Part shown: piece by piece, positions 35,852 through 44,570 of the stretch
Position numbering within the stretch: the first letter of the stretch is position 1
How the letters are laid out: every line of letters starts with the position of its first letter
Assembly: GCA_028293625.1 (NCBI GenBank)
Contig: JAQGOL010000034.1
Coordinates: 62,001-126,000, forward strand
Reading direction: 5' to 3'
DNA: 64,000 nucleotides
Origin: Chthoniobacteraceae bacterium
GTDB lineage: Bacteria > Verrucomicrobiota > Verrucomicrobiia > Chthoniobacterales > Chthoniobacteraceae
Translations under genes and position numbers: made by a program
The notes under the pieces: model-generated
What the model was told of the DNA's origin: nothing
The model's database searches: none
Seen by the model: only the letters and a program-made list of their open reading frames with translations

Positions 35852-37126
35852 CTAGCGGCCTGAGACGTCGACGCAAACGGCTTCCTTCGTGCTGCGGGCG
35901 TAGATGCGGCCGTTGGCGAGCACGGGGGTCGTCCAGCATTTTCCATCAAGAATATCGGCGCGTGCGAGCTCCTTATAAGCGGCGGGATTGGCTTCAATAA
36001 GGACGAGTTCGCCCTTGTCGGAGAGAGCGACGAGTTGATCGCCGGCAAGGATCATCTGCCCGGGCCCGAATCCGGGTTTTTCCCAGGCAACATTTCCCGT
36101 GGTGGCATCGACACATTTGATCGGGCCGTCGCCGTATTCCTTGAACTGGAACATTCCATAGAAATGCCCGTTCTTTGCGACTGGCGTGCTCCAATGGTTG
36201 GCGAGCGGTTTATTGCCGCGCACCCGGTAAATCTCGTTGGCGGCAAACTGATCGCCCTGTTTGGTGATTTTTACCGCACCGGCGCCGACGCCGTACCCGG
36301 CTGAACAATAAACAATGTCGCCCCAAACGACCGGGGACGAAGCGGTGGAGACGTTGTATTGGAATTTGTACCGCCAGAGTTCTTTGCCGGTTTTTGGCTC
36401 CACCGCTAGCAGACCCGATTGGGTAAAGAAGATGATCTGCCTCTGGCCCAACAGAGTCGTTGCCACCGGAGTGGCGTGGGTCATTTTTTCATCAAACGCC
36501 TTCCACGCCACGCTGCCGTCCTTCGAATTAAAGGCGATCAATGATTGATCGGCTCCGCCGCCCGCCACGTAGATCAGTCCGTTATCAATCAAAGGCGAGG
36601 CCGCGTTCTGCCATTGGATATTGCGGCCTCCGAATTCCTTGATGAGATCATGGGACCATGCGGGTTTGCCGGTAGCCGCTTCAAAAGCGCTCAGAACAAG
36701 TTGCGAGGAGAGCGCGTAAACATGCGTCGCGTCGATAGCAGGGGTGGAGCGCGGACCGTCACCGCCTTTATTATCCGAGGTGCCCGAATCGCCGCCGCCG
36801 TCGTATTTGGGAAATGCGAGCGGAGCAAACCAGAGTTCTTTTCCGGTATTGGCATCAAGCGCCACGATGCTCTCCTGTTTGACGCCATCGACGGCTTTTA
36901 AAGAAAGGGTAAAGGCGTGGCCGCCTCCGACCACAATCGAGCTGAAACCCCCTTCGCTGCTGATTTTCCAAACTTCCTTGGGCTTGGCGCCTCCCCATGG
37001 CTTCAGCACTTTCTCCGCAGTAATGCCATCGGTGGTCGCGCCGCGATATTGCGGCCAGTCAGCGGCCTGCAGCGGGAGCGCGGCCAAAGTGATGAACGTG
37101 GTGAGAATGCAGCGGGGCGTATTCAT
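35852..37126 (-). CDS. Secreted PQQ-like beta-propeller repeat protein
   Basis: A 424-residue protein with a signal peptide (ILTTFITLAALPLQA) and mature start DWPQYRGATTDGIT, like the gene at 5669-6961. Propeller blades with the Trp-docking pattern recur (IVALDANTGKELWFAPL, LIAFNSKDGSVAWKAF, LLAVEPKTGKELWRYKF). It is a BamB/quinoprotein-like propeller and may bind rather than oxidise. The laminin-G-like gene lies 15 nt upstream, suggesting co-expression of the two exported proteins. Confidence 0.9.
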   Translation of the reverse strand: MNTPRCILTTFITLAALPLQAADWPQYRGATTDGITAEKVLKPWGGAKPKEVWKISSEGGFSSIVVGGGHAFTLSLKAVDGVKQESIVALDANTGKELWFAPLAFPKYDGGGDSGTSDNKGGDGPRSTPAIDATHVYALSSQLVLSAFEAATGKPAWSHDLIKEFGGRNIQWQNAASPLIDNGLIYVAGGGADQSLIAFNSKDGSVAWKAFDEKMTHATPVATTLLGQRQIIFFTQSGLLAVEPKTGKELWRYKFQYNVSTASSPVVWGDIVYCSAGYGVGAGAVKITKQGDQFAANEIYRVRGNKPLANHWSTPVAKNGHFYGMFQFKEYGDGPIKCVDATTGNVAWEKPGFGPGQMILAGDQLVALSDKGELVLIEANPAAYKELARADILDGKCWTTPVLANGRIYARSTKEAVCVDVSGR

Positions 37127-37141
37127 GGATGGAGGGGAAAA

Positions 37142-37801
37142 TTAGTTTTTGGAAGCGGCAAGCGGAGTCACCGAAATATCGTCAAACCGGATCGGAGTGC
37201 CCGAGTATGGGCTGCCCCAAATACCGGCGCGGCCCGGTGCGCTTTCCTCTTTGTCCTCAAATGAGATCTGCCACGTAGCGGGCTCCTGTCCCTCGGCATT
37301 CCACGCCTTGCCTTCAACCAGGAAAGTTCCGGCGGCGGTTTTACGCACCTGCACCCGAAGCTTGGTCCACGCGCCGGAGGTCCATTCGAAATTCACGCTG
37401 CTTTTTGCCTCGTCGCCTTTGAAGATCTCAAGCGTCTTCTTTGCTGCGCTGACCTGGAGCCGGTATCCCCCCACCCCGTTGAGGCTAATTCCAAACGCCG
37501 GGAACTTGCGCCCCTGTTTGGTTCCAAAAAAGCGGCCCGTCGCACTCACCTCCTCCTTTGTGGTCGGACCAAAAAGAAGTCCAAACGTATCCAAAGGCGA
37601 GCCAGGCAATTCGAGGAATTTGTTCCCGGCTTCCTCTTTCACCACAAAGCTGCCCGACATCACCATGAACTCCTGCGGCACCTTTTCCACTTCCGCCGAT
37701 TCAAAATCATTGCTGTAGAGCGGTTTGACCGGTTCATCGGCCGCAATGCACGAGAACGCCCAAAGGAGCGTGGAGGGAATGAAGAGTGCGGGAAATTTCA
37801 T
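37142..37801 (-). CDS. Secreted laminin-G/3-keto-disaccharide-hydrolase-like protein
   Basis: A protein of about 219 residues from the ATG at 37801 with a signal peptide (PALFIPSTLLWAFSCIA). It shows the concanavalin-like beta-sandwich features of LamG and DUF1080-like proteins common in PVC bacteria: YSNDFESAEVEKVPQEFMV, GKAWNAEG and IWGSPYSGTPIRFDDISV at the end. Catalytic residues are not apparent, so it may bind a carbohydrate. It is 15 nt upstream of the propeller gene. A longer frame to 37900 lacks a leader. Confidence 0.75.
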   Translation of the reverse strand: MKFPALFIPSTLLWAFSCIAADEPVKPLYSNDFESAEVEKVPQEFMVMSGSFVVKEEAGNKFLELPGSPLDTFGLLFGPTTKEEVSATGRFFGTKQGRKFPAFGISLNGVGGYRLQVSAAKKTLEIFKGDEAKSSVNFEWTSGAWTKLRVQVRKTAAGTFLVEGKAWNAEGQEPATWQISFEDKEESAPGRAGIWGSPYSGTPIRFDDISVTPLAASKN

Positions 37802-37942
37802 GGGCGGGACACGAACAAAGGGGACGGAAGTAAAAAGTCGCGAAGCTGTCGAGCTGCGTTTGTAGATCCATCCGGATTGGAAAGAAATCTTAGCGGCCAT
37901 GAACCGGGCAGACGGCGCGAAATCGCACCGGATTGCAGCGCC

Positions 37943-38572
37943 TCAGTTGCCGCCTGTGGCCGTGGAAACACGGCCCTCAAACGGTGCATCCATCCCGCGT
38001 TCGCGCGGCTGCAGATTGGGCACCGAAGGGCCCTGGGGTTGCGCAAACCGGATCTTGGAACGCCAAAGCGCCGTGCCGAGGCAAAAATCGGCGATCGGCA
38101 GAATGACGTTGAAGTTCTTGTGCATGTAACGGTGATGCAGGATGTGGTGCCCGTTCAGTTTTTGGAAAATGAACGAACGCTCCAACCTGCGCGCCTTGGG
38201 CAAATGCATGCACCAATGGAGATATTCGTAGACGCAATAATAGAAGCTGATGGAAAGTAGCGCGCCAAAAGCCAGAGCCCAGATCCCGGTAATCCAGGAG
38301 ACCAATGCCATCGGGGCAGTGATAATTACAATGAGCACCGGACCATTCCACCAAGCCATCGGAATGGTGTGTTTGTCGGCCTCGTTGCTAAGGTGATAAG
38401 TATGATCGCCCTTGAAGGTGTGATGATGAACCACGGCATGTGCCTGGAAGGGGTAACGCCACCATTTGAGCGGCCGATGCATGGCGTAACGATGGAGAGT
38501 CCATTCAAAAAATGAACAGACTACAAGCCATGAGGTAAATCCGAGAGCGGACCAAAGGAAAAAGGAAAACAT
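37943..38572 (-). CDS. Fatty acid hydroxylase/sterol desaturase family membrane enzyme
   Basis: A 209-residue integral membrane protein with about four helices. The histidine boxes that bind the di-iron centre are present: HRYAMH, HAVVHHHTFKGDH, HLHWCMH-like (EYLHWCMHLP) and HILHHRYMHKNFNV. Members hydroxylate or desaturate lipids (fatty acids, sterols, carotenoids) with O2. The substrate is not predictable. The stop falls in a Gly/Thr-rich tail and the start ATG at 38572 is free of overlaps. Confidence 0.88.
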   Translation of the reverse strand: MFSFFLWSALGFTSWLVVCSFFEWTLHRYAMHRPLKWWRYPFQAHAVVHHHTFKGDHTYHLSNEADKHTIPMAWWNGPVLIVIITAPMALVSWITGIWALAFGALLSISFYYCVYEYLHWCMHLPKARRLERSFIFQKLNGHHILHHRYMHKNFNVILPIADFCLGTALWRSKIRFAQPQGPSVPNLQPRERGMDAPFEGRVSTATGGN

Positions 38573-38776
38573 TGGGGTGGTAGAGGCGTTCCTTTAGAAC
38601 AGTCTGCGGGCACGCCGCGCGGACGGTGCCTCGAACTTCGCCAAATGCAATCAGGATTGCTTTAATAAACGAGGATCGCTCAAAAAAACACGCGATTAAT
38701 GCGCACTTAGATTCTTTCGTTGAGCCGATTGTTTTTATTAATTCTAAATAGCGTCTCAGAGGAGGCCTCATAAAAA

Positions 38777-38810
38777 AACGAGCGGCGCCCATTGCTGGTT
38801 GCCGCTCGTT
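38777..38810 (-). terminator. Terminator after the small lipoprotein gene
   Basis: Ten-nt arms AACGAGCGGC and GCCGCTCGTT flank a 14-nt loop; on the minus strand the stem is followed by a run of T residues (A-run at 38772-38778). It lies 17 nt after the lipoprotein stop. Confidence 0.85.
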
Positions 38811-38826
38811 GTCCGGGTTAATTCGA

Positions 38827-39003
38827 TTATCGGCTGACGGAGCCGCCTGCTGAGCCGCCAATGCCGCCGCTTGCGCCGCCGTGGGTATGGGCTGCGCCAT
38901 GAGGTTGGTCAGCGTTCGCTTCAGCATGCATACTGGCGCCGGTTGAACAGGCACTGAAGCTGGTGATAACGAGTCCTGCGAGAAGTGTAAGTAGGAATTT
39001 CAT
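38827..39003 (-). CDS. Small lipoprotein, His/Gly-rich
   Basis: A 58-residue product. The leader MKFLLTLLAGLVITSFSAC has a lipobox-like SFSAC, so the mature lipoprotein would begin at Cys19. The tail holds repeated His and Gly/Ala residues (HGAAHTHGGASGG) that could bind metal. A strong terminator follows 17 nt later. The architecture resembles the 40-residue lipoprotein at 42902-43024: short leader, lipobox, small polar tail and strong hairpin. Function unknown. Confidence 0.75.
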   Translation of the reverse strand: MKFLLTLLAGLVITSFSACSTGASMHAEANADQPHGAAHTHGGASGGIGGSAGGSVSR

Positions 39004-39137
39004 AGAGTGGCCTTAATACGCGGTTGGCAACATGCCCGGGTGTCAGACCTTGAATAATCGGATCAAAATCATACAGGTCCGCGACAACCCGGTTTAATTA
39101 AGTTGCCGTTTGACCGCACCTTTTTCAGTGTAAAGGG

Positions 39138-39629
39138 ATGGCTGAACAACCCAACCTTTCCAAGGAACGGGAGGAACTTCCATTATCGAAGGCAGCCCAG
39201 TTTTTACTTGAGGAATGCAGAATGGTGTTGCCCGGCATCCAGGCGCTTTTTGGGTTTCAACTCACCGTGGTATTTCAGCCGGCGTTTTCCGAGAAGTTAA
39301 GCGCCGCCCAGCAACACCTTCACCTCGCCGCCATCGGACTCCTGGCGCTTTCTATCGCACTGGTCATGAGCCCGGCAGCTTATCACCGGCAAACCGATCC
39401 GCTCGAAGTAACCGCGCATTTTATACGCGTGGCGACGCGGCTTCTCATTGCAAGCATGGGGCCGCTTGCAATCAGCCTCTGCATTGACTTCTACCTTGTC
39501 GGACAAGTTATCTACAGCGGCCTCCTGATCCCGATCCTGGCGACGGCGTTGTTTGCAATCATCGTCCTGCTTTGGTTTGTCATTCCCCGGGTTCACGCAC
39601 TCAAATGGCTCATTGCCGGACGTCAATAA
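39138..39629 (+). CDS. DUF6328 family membrane protein
   Basis: A 163-residue protein. A polar N-terminus is followed by the family signature LLEECRMVLPGIQALFGFQL and about four membrane helices (LAAIGLLALSIALVM, LIASMGPLAISLCI, LIPILATALFAIIVLLWFVI). DUF6328 proteins are of unknown function. ATG at 39138 is preceded by AAAGGG. It converges on the NADAR gene, ending 24 nt before its stop. Confidence 0.8.
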   Translation: MAEQPNLSKEREELPLSKAAQFLLEECRMVLPGIQALFGFQLTVVFQPAFSEKLSAAQQHLHLAAIGLLALSIALVMSPAAYHRQTDPLEVTAHFIRVATRLLIASMGPLAISLCIDFYLVGQVIYSGLLIPILATALFAIIVLLWFVIPRVHALKWLIAGRQ

Positions 39630-39652
39630 GTGAGCCTCAACAACAAGGCCCG

Positions 39653-40114
39653 CTACTGGAAAACATTCAATGCGGATTCGCTCTTTAAGGATTCACGCAC
39701 TTCCATCAGCATAAAACCAAGGCGGTTGAGTCCGGACCCATCACCGCCATCGCCCCAATACCAGTCACTTTCAGTATGGGCAATTAACATCAAAGTGCCG
39801 GTGCTTAGTAAAAAACGCCGAAGATCGTGATGCTGGGTAAACTTTGCCATGAGTCCCTCCCGCATGACTTTCTCCATCACCTCTTCCCAATCGGCGCGCA
39901 CCGCATCGGCCAATTTGCGCGCCAGACGGCCCGCGCTGACAGGCGAAACGGCGTTTCGGATTGTTTCCTGATGCTGAGGATCGGTGAACTTTTGCGCCTG
40001 AAAATAATGTTCCACCGTCACCCAAAATCGGCCTTCAAGGAGCAGCGGGTGCGGTGAGGAATTTGAAAGATTTCCATAAGGCCCCACAGCGTCATAAAAA
40101 TAGATCCAGTTCAT
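39653..40114 (-). CDS. NADAR family protein (YbiA-like N-glycosidase)
   Basis: A 153-residue protein matching NADAR: FYDAVGPYGNLSNSSPHPL, then WVTVEHYFQAQKF and the C-terminal TESDWYWGDGGDGSGLNRLG and LMEVRESL. The family includes an N-glycosidase that removes damaged riboflavin intermediates and ADP-ribose-related glycosidases. Trp and Glu of the WVTVEHYFQ region fit the family's active site. It stands alone between DUF6328 and the pseudouridine synthase, with no toxin or defence genes next to it. Confidence 0.9.
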   Translation of the reverse strand: MNWIYFYDAVGPYGNLSNSSPHPLLLEGRFWVTVEHYFQAQKFTDPQHQETIRNAVSPVSAGRLARKLADAVRADWEEVMEKVMREGLMAKFTQHHDLRRFLLSTGTLMLIAHTESDWYWGDGGDGSGLNRLGFMLMEVRESLKSESALNVFQ

Positions 40115-40291
40115 GATATATATGATTGAATCGTGCGCAGGAAACCCGGCAAAAGCCTGAGCAAAGCCACAGAGATCCTAAGGCTGTGCAGGGAGAAAAG
40201 ATTATAAGTCAGATGTCACGGGCGATTTATCTGGGCGCGCGCGCAATCCGGCTCGCTCAAAAACGCCGGGACTCAATGACCGCCAAGTCCT

Positions 40292-41194
40292 CTAACGGCT
40301 ATCGCCCCTTGCCGGCGCCCGGCTCTCGACCAGGCGCGCAAGATCCTTGGGCAACGGGGATTCGAAACAAAGCATCTCGCCGGTAACAGGATGCGGGAAC
40401 TTTAATCCGCATGCGTGCAACGCAAGGCGTTTGGCCGGATCTGTCTTTGCCCCGTACTTTTTATCCCCCACCACCGGGCAGCCTGCGTCGGCCAGATGCA
40501 CGCGGATCTGGTTTCTGCGGCCGGTTTCCAATGTCAGATCGAGCAGCATGCGATTTTTGGTCCGTGCCAGGACACGGTAACGAGTCAGGGCATGACGCGT
40601 CAAAGAGCTTGGCAACGCACTGAAGACCCGGAATGGGTGCGTCTCATCCAGATACGATTCGAACACTCCGGACTCGGCCGGCAAATTCCCTTCAATGACG
40701 GCTTCATAATGTTTTTCCGCCTTTTCCCAACCGGCCTGCAACGTGGTGGCGGCGGCTGAGGTTTTCGCAAAAACCATCAGTCCTGACGTATCCCGGTCCA
40801 ATCGGTGCACGCTCCAGACCCGCTGCACGCCGTCTTCCTTGCCGCGCCGGACATACTCAGTGAGCTGAAAAAATGCCGTCTTCTCCTGTTCAGCCTCGGT
40901 CGCCACGCTGAGCAGGTTCTCGGGCTTATCGATCACGATGACGGAGGGGTCTTCAAAATGCACCTTCAAGCCGAGTCCCAAGCCGGCACGCGCCGCACCG
41001 AACTGATCGGCGCGCACTTCGATCACATCGCCGGGCCTTAAAAGATGATCAAACTGCGTGACGGGCCGGCCATTGACGAGGATGGCTTGAAATTTGAGCC
41101 ATGTGCGGACCTGCTTGCGTTTTACCTCCGGCCAGGAGGCAAAAAGATAAGCGAGAAGTTCCGCGGGCTGTTGCACAGTGCAATTCTTGGGCAT
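40292..41194 (-). CDS. RluA family pseudouridine synthase
   Basis: A 300-residue enzyme. The catalytic-aspartate signature is present as HRLDRDTSGLMVFAK. An S4-like N-terminal region (PEVKRKQVRTWLKFQAILVNG, LLRPGDVIEV) precedes it. LETGRRNQIRVHLADAGCPV and GDKKYGAK mark the C-terminal core. It converts uridine to pseudouridine in rRNA or tRNA; the position is not predictable. Probably independent of its neighbours. Confidence 0.94.
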   Translation of the reverse strand: MPKNCTVQQPAELLAYLFASWPEVKRKQVRTWLKFQAILVNGRPVTQFDHLLRPGDVIEVRADQFGAARAGLGLGLKVHFEDPSVIVIDKPENLLSVATEAEQEKTAFFQLTEYVRRGKEDGVQRVWSVHRLDRDTSGLMVFAKTSAAATTLQAGWEKAEKHYEAVIEGNLPAESGVFESYLDETHPFRVFSALPSSLTRHALTRYRVLARTKNRMLLDLTLETGRRNQIRVHLADAGCPVVGDKKYGAKTDPAKRLALHACGLKFPHPVTGEMLCFESPLPKDLARLVESRAPARGDSR

Positions 41195-41305
41195 CCGCGC
41201 AACTTATCCCAACGCCGTGGGGAGGGCCACACCTGGATTTTACGCGCGGTTCACAAGGCAGCTACAGCGTGCCGGCAACGTGCGGCCCACCCGGTAGTGG
41301 CTTCC

Positions 41306-42304
41306 CTAAATCAGCTCGGCGATCTGCACCGCGTTAAGCGCGGCACCTTTCAGGAGCTGATCGCCGGCCACCCAGAACGCGAGGCCATTATCCATGGCGC
41401 AATCAAGCCGGAGCCGGCCAACCTCGCAGTTGTCCTTTTCAGCGCAGTTTAATGGGAGCGGGTAAAGATTGCTGAAAGGATCATCAACCAGATCAAGTCC
41501 GGGCACGTTAGAGAGGACTTCGCGCGCTTTTTCGATGGAAACCGGTTGTTCAAACTCGGCGCTCACCGCCACGCTGTGGGCGCGATAAACCGGCACCCGC
41601 ACGCAGGTCACCGAGGCCTTGAATCCTGGATGATGCATGATACGGCGGCCTTCATTCTGCATTTTCATCTCTTCCTTCGTGTAGCCGGTATCAAGGAACG
41701 AATCGACATGGGGAAGCACGTTAAAAGCAATCTGATGCGGATAAACCGAAGTCTCGACCGCCACGCCTGCCGCGATCGCGGCGACTTGCTCCCTTAATTC
41801 CTCAATGGCTTTGGCGCCCGTTCCGCTGACCGCCTGGTAGCTGGAGGCAAAAAGCCGCTTTACACCAAATGCCTTGTGCAAGGGATAAAGCGCCATGAGC
41901 GTGATCGCCGTCGTGCAATTCGGGTTGGCGATAATGCCGCGGCTCAATGCCACATCCGCGCCATTGATTTCAGGGACAACCAAAGGGACATGCTCGTCCA
42001 TTCGAAACGCGCTTGAATTATCAATCACCACCGCCCCGGCCTGCACTGCCAGCGGAGCGTAATGCTTGGAAATGGAGCCGCCCGCGCTGAAAAGCGCCAC
42101 GTCAACGCCATGGAATGAATCGTCACGCAGTTCCTGAATCTCCACGTGATTTCCAAGGTAGGAGAGCGTCCTGCCCGCCGATTTCGCGGAGGCCAGCAAA
42201 GTGAGTTTACCCAGGGGAAACCGGCGTTTCTCCAGAGTCTTGATCATTTCGACCCCAACGGCTCCGGTGGCTCCAACGATGGCAACGTGCAAATTTTTGC
42301 TCAT
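41306..42304 (-). CDS. asd: Aspartate-semialdehyde dehydrogenase
   Basis: A protein of 332 residues from the ATG at 42304; an upstream in-frame ATG (42358) adds a poor extension. NADP-binding start AIVGATGAVGVEMIKTLEKR, the catalytic cysteine in IANPNCTTAITLMAL and the family HPGFKASVTCVRVPVYRAHS region are present. It reduces aspartyl phosphate to the semialdehyde for lysine/diaminopimelate, threonine and methionine synthesis. Its promoter region is only 36 nt from the L,D-transpeptidase start on the other strand. Confidence 0.96.
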   Translation of the reverse strand: MSKNLHVAIVGATGAVGVEMIKTLEKRRFPLGKLTLLASAKSAGRTLSYLGNHVEIQELRDDSFHGVDVALFSAGGSISKHYAPLAVQAGAVVIDNSSAFRMDEHVPLVVPEINGADVALSRGIIANPNCTTAITLMALYPLHKAFGVKRLFASSYQAVSGTGAKAIEELREQVAAIAAGVAVETSVYPHQIAFNVLPHVDSFLDTGYTKEEMKMQNEGRRIMHHPGFKASVTCVRVPVYRAHSVAVSAEFEQPVSIEKAREVLSNVPGLDLVDDPFSNLYPLPLNCAEKDNCEVGRLRLDCAMDNGLAFWVAGDQLLKGAALNAVQIAELI

Positions 42305-42340
42305 AAAAAAGGGGGCGCACTTTATAAGCTCAGGACCACA

Positions 42341-42787
42341 ATGCAAATCCGCATCCACGTTCCTTCGCAGACTCTCGATTTAATTGAGGGCGACACCCTT
42401 CAACGGCGCTACGTGATCTCCACATCGCGCTTTGGAATCGGCACCGAACCCGGCAGCAACAAAACGCCGCCCGGCCGCTTTCGGATCGCGGAAAAAATCG
42501 GAGCTGGCGCCGAGCCTGGCGAGATTTTCATCAGCCGCGTGCCGACCGGAATCCATGGGGAGGAGGGCGACCCGCATGACCATGTTCAGACGCGGATCCT
42601 ATGGCTGGAAGGGTTGGATGAGGAAAACGCGAACACGTATGAACGTTATGTTTATATCCACGGAACAAACGCTGAGTCGCAGCTTGGGACGCCCGCGAGC
42701 ATGGGTTGTGTGCGAATGAGCAACGAGGATGTCATCGCGCTTTACGACCTGGTGGAAGTCGGGACCCACGTTGAGATTCAGACGTAG
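42341..42787 (+). CDS. L,D-transpeptidase (YkuD-like)
   Basis: A protein of 148 residues from the ATG at 42341; a longer frame overlaps asd and is not credible. The core has the GIGTEPGSNKTPPGRF region and the YkuD motif with the catalytic cysteine in ASMGCVRMSNEDV, preceded by YIHGTN. Such enzymes form 3-3 crosslinks or anchor proteins in peptidoglycan. There is no signal peptide or membrane helix, which is unusual for a cell-wall enzyme; it could be a cytoplasmic or non-classically exported member. Divergent from asd, whose pathway makes diaminopimelate for the same wall. Confidence 0.9.
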   Translation: MQIRIHVPSQTLDLIEGDTLQRRYVISTSRFGIGTEPGSNKTPPGRFRIAEKIGAGAEPGEIFISRVPTGIHGEEGDPHDHVQTRILWLEGLDEENANTYERYVYIHGTNAESQLGTPASMGCVRMSNEDVIALYDLVEVGTHVEIQT

Positions 42788-42901
42788 CGAATGAAGACGG
42801 CACCGGGGAGATCACGCGGGAAAAACGTTGTGCGAGTCCCGCAAATCGGCATGATCCACACTCGCGCCCTCCGGACTCAAAAAGGAAAACAACACATTAA
42901 T

Positions 42902-43024
42902 ATGAAATACCTCACAATCCTCGCTCTTGCTGTTGCAGCTATCGGTTTCGGCGCCTGCGCCAAAGACCACTCGGCTGAAGTCTCCACCTCCTCGACTCAC
43001 GCGAGCACTGGGTACTCCAAGTAG
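42902..43024 (+). CDS. Very small lipoprotein (40 residues)
   Basis: The product has a leader MKYLTILALAVAAIGFGAC with a clear lipobox (GFGAC), a mature start at Cys19 and a short Ser/Thr/His-rich tail. A strong hairpin with T-run follows 32 nt after its stop. The frame extends upstream to 42791 but without good protein. It resembles the small lipoprotein at 38827-39003 in architecture. Function unknown. Confidence 0.7.
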   Translation: MKYLTILALAVAAIGFGACAKDHSAEVSTSSTHASTGYSK

Positions 43025-43056
43025 TTCAACTTTCCCGCTTACGCGGAGAACGTAAT

Positions 43057-43093
43057 AACAAGGCCAGGCCGATCTACTCGGTCTGGCCTTGTT
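43057..43093 (+). terminator. Terminator after the 40-residue lipoprotein gene
   Basis: Arms of about 15 nt (AACAAGGCCAGGCCGA and TCGGTCTGGCCTTGTT, one mismatch) flank a 5-nt loop and are followed by GTTTGTTTTT-like T-rich sequence. It overlaps the 3' end of the convergent glycosylase gene and may serve both. Confidence 0.85.
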
Positions 43094-43703
43094 TGTTTTT
43101 CCTTCGAGTCGCAGGCATTGCTTTTCCTTTTCCCGGTTTCACGCTCACAAATGCGCTCTCGTGTTCAAGAAAACGCCACGGGAACTCCGCCGCGCGCCGG
43201 ATACCGATCCGCGTATCGGCCACGACTTCCATCGGACGTCGCCTTGGCAGAAAGCCGATCTGTTTGCCTGAACAGAAATCGCGCTCGTGGTCGGCGCCGG
43301 TAATCCCAAGAGCTTGGGTCAGCTTGCCAGGCCCCGAACAAAGGGCGCGCGGATCGTTCGTGCCGCGCCGTTTCTCCATCTCCGCGATTCCGCGGATTGG
43401 TTCAAGGGCGCGAATCAGGATGATCCCATCCTCGGGTCCGCCTTTTACGAGCACATTGATGAGCCAATGCACACCATAGTTGAGATAGACATAGACCGTG
43501 CCGGCACGATTTTTTTCCACAAATGCGCGCGCAGCCGGCCGTGAAAAAGTATGGCAGGCTTCATCGTTAAAAACCGCATACGACTCGGTTTCCACGATCA
43601 GCCCGCCGCATCCGTTCCATACCAACTCGCAGCCAAGCAACGCGCGGGCGCATTCAAGCGGGTGGACCTGGAAAAACGTGCGGGGTAGAAAATCTTTGAT
43701 CAT
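43074..43703 (-). CDS. DNA-3-methyladenine glycosylase (AAG/MPG type)
   Basis: A 209-residue enzyme. The N-terminus (RTFFQVHPLECARALLGCEL) and the active-site glutamate region (GGLIVETESYAVFNDEACHTF) match the AAG/MPG family. Supporting motifs are VYVYLNYGVHWLINVLV, ILIRALEPI and SGPGKLTQALGI. It excises 3-methyladenine and similar alkylated bases from DNA in base-excision repair. The stop lies within the terminator hairpin of the convergent lipoprotein gene. Confidence 0.95.
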   Translation of the reverse strand: MIKDFLPRTFFQVHPLECARALLGCELVWNGCGGLIVETESYAVFNDEACHTFSRPAARAFVEKNRAGTVYVYLNYGVHWLINVLVKGGPEDGIILIRALEPIRGIAEMEKRRGTNDPRALCSGPGKLTQALGITGADHERDFCSGKQIGFLPRRRPMEVVADTRIGIRRAAEFPWRFLEHESAFVSVKPGKGKAMPATRRKNKQGQTE

Positions 43704-43736
43704 CGCCTTCTTAATCGCAGCCGCATGGCCGCGCGT

Positions 43737-44492
43737 TCAAAGCCCGGTTGGATGATCAATAAATTCCCATGGCAGCGCGAAGCGTTCGCCGAGATGCGCC
43801 GCGAGCGCTTTTACGCCGAATGTCTCCGTGGCGTAATGGCCGCCGTAAAACAGGTTCACGCCGAGTTCTTCCGCCGCTGTAAAAGAATGATGCGGTCCTT
43901 CCCCGGTAATGAACGTATCGACGCCTTCCGCGGCCGCCTGCCCCACTTCTCCGCCGGCACCGCCGGTGACAATCCCAATGCAGGCAGTCTGCTCGGGGCC
44001 ACCGGGAGCGAGATGCACAGCGCCTCCCAGCACTTCCTTTAACCGGGCCGCCAGCACATCGCGTGAAAGCACCGCTCTGACCTTGAGTCCGATCGGCCGG
44101 CCTTTGGTGATAAAGAAAGGTTCGCCATCGCCAAAACCGAGCGCGCGTGCCAGCAACGCGTTATTGCCGATGTCGGGATGCAAATCCAACGGCAGATGCG
44201 CGCTGTAAATGGCCATGTCGTGGCCAAGCGCCGTTTTTATTTTGCGAAAAACCGCGCCGGTGAGCGGCTGGACTCCGCTCCAGAAGAGGCCGTGGTGAAC
44301 AACAAGCAGCGTTACCCCGCTTTGGGCAGCCTGCGAGATCACCGCCTCACAGGCGTCCACCGCGGCACCGATCCGGCTGACGGCACCGCTGTTTTCCACC
44401 TGCAACCCGTTCCACGCGTTGGTCCAGTCAGTGATTTCAGCCGTTCTCAAATAGCCGTCCGTGTAATCAATAATCTCTCGAAGTTTGGTCAT
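43737..44492 (-). CDS. Nif3-like dinuclear metal-centre hexameric protein
   Basis: A 251-residue member of the NIF3/DUF34 family. It starts with MTKLREIIDYTDGYLRTAEI and DWTNAWNGLQVE, has the metal-binding LLVVHHGLFW motif, and ends with TGEGPHHSFTAAEELGV, LFYGGHYATETFG, which hold the later metal ligands. The function is debated: it is often annotated as GTP cyclohydrolase 1 type 2, or linked to metal insertion. It lies 33 nt upstream of the glycosylase gene on the same strand; a common transcript is possible. Confidence 0.9.
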   Translation of the reverse strand: MTKLREIIDYTDGYLRTAEITDWTNAWNGLQVENSGAVSRIGAAVDACEAVISQAAQSGVTLLVVHHGLFWSGVQPLTGAVFRKIKTALGHDMAIYSAHLPLDLHPDIGNNALLARALGFGDGEPFFITKGRPIGLKVRAVLSRDVLAARLKEVLGGAVHLAPGGPEQTACIGIVTGGAGGEVGQAAAEGVDTFITGEGPHHSFTAAEELGVNLFYGGHYATETFGVKALAAHLGERFALPWEFIDHPTGL

Positions 44493-44570
44493 AAGCCCCG
44501 GTATAGCCGGTTGATTCAGGCAATCATTTGCCTAATAGTAAAGTCGAGTCAGTGAGGCAGCGTTTTCATT

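Noticed and set aside
35216-35863. A 215-codon plus-strand frame overlapping the Lrp-like gene
   Set aside because: It is a +1 shadow of the regulator, rich in Ser, Arg and Ala, without a domain; the HTH is in the other frame.
38505-38954. A 149-codon minus-strand frame containing the fatty-acid hydroxylase upstream region
   Set aside because: It reads through the lipoprotein terminator and antisense-like composition; the small lipoprotein in another frame and the hydroxylase explain the region.
40126-40386. An 86-codon plus-strand frame between NADAR and the RluA-type gene
   Set aside because: It overlaps the end of the pseudouridine synthase gene on the other strand and has no family features.
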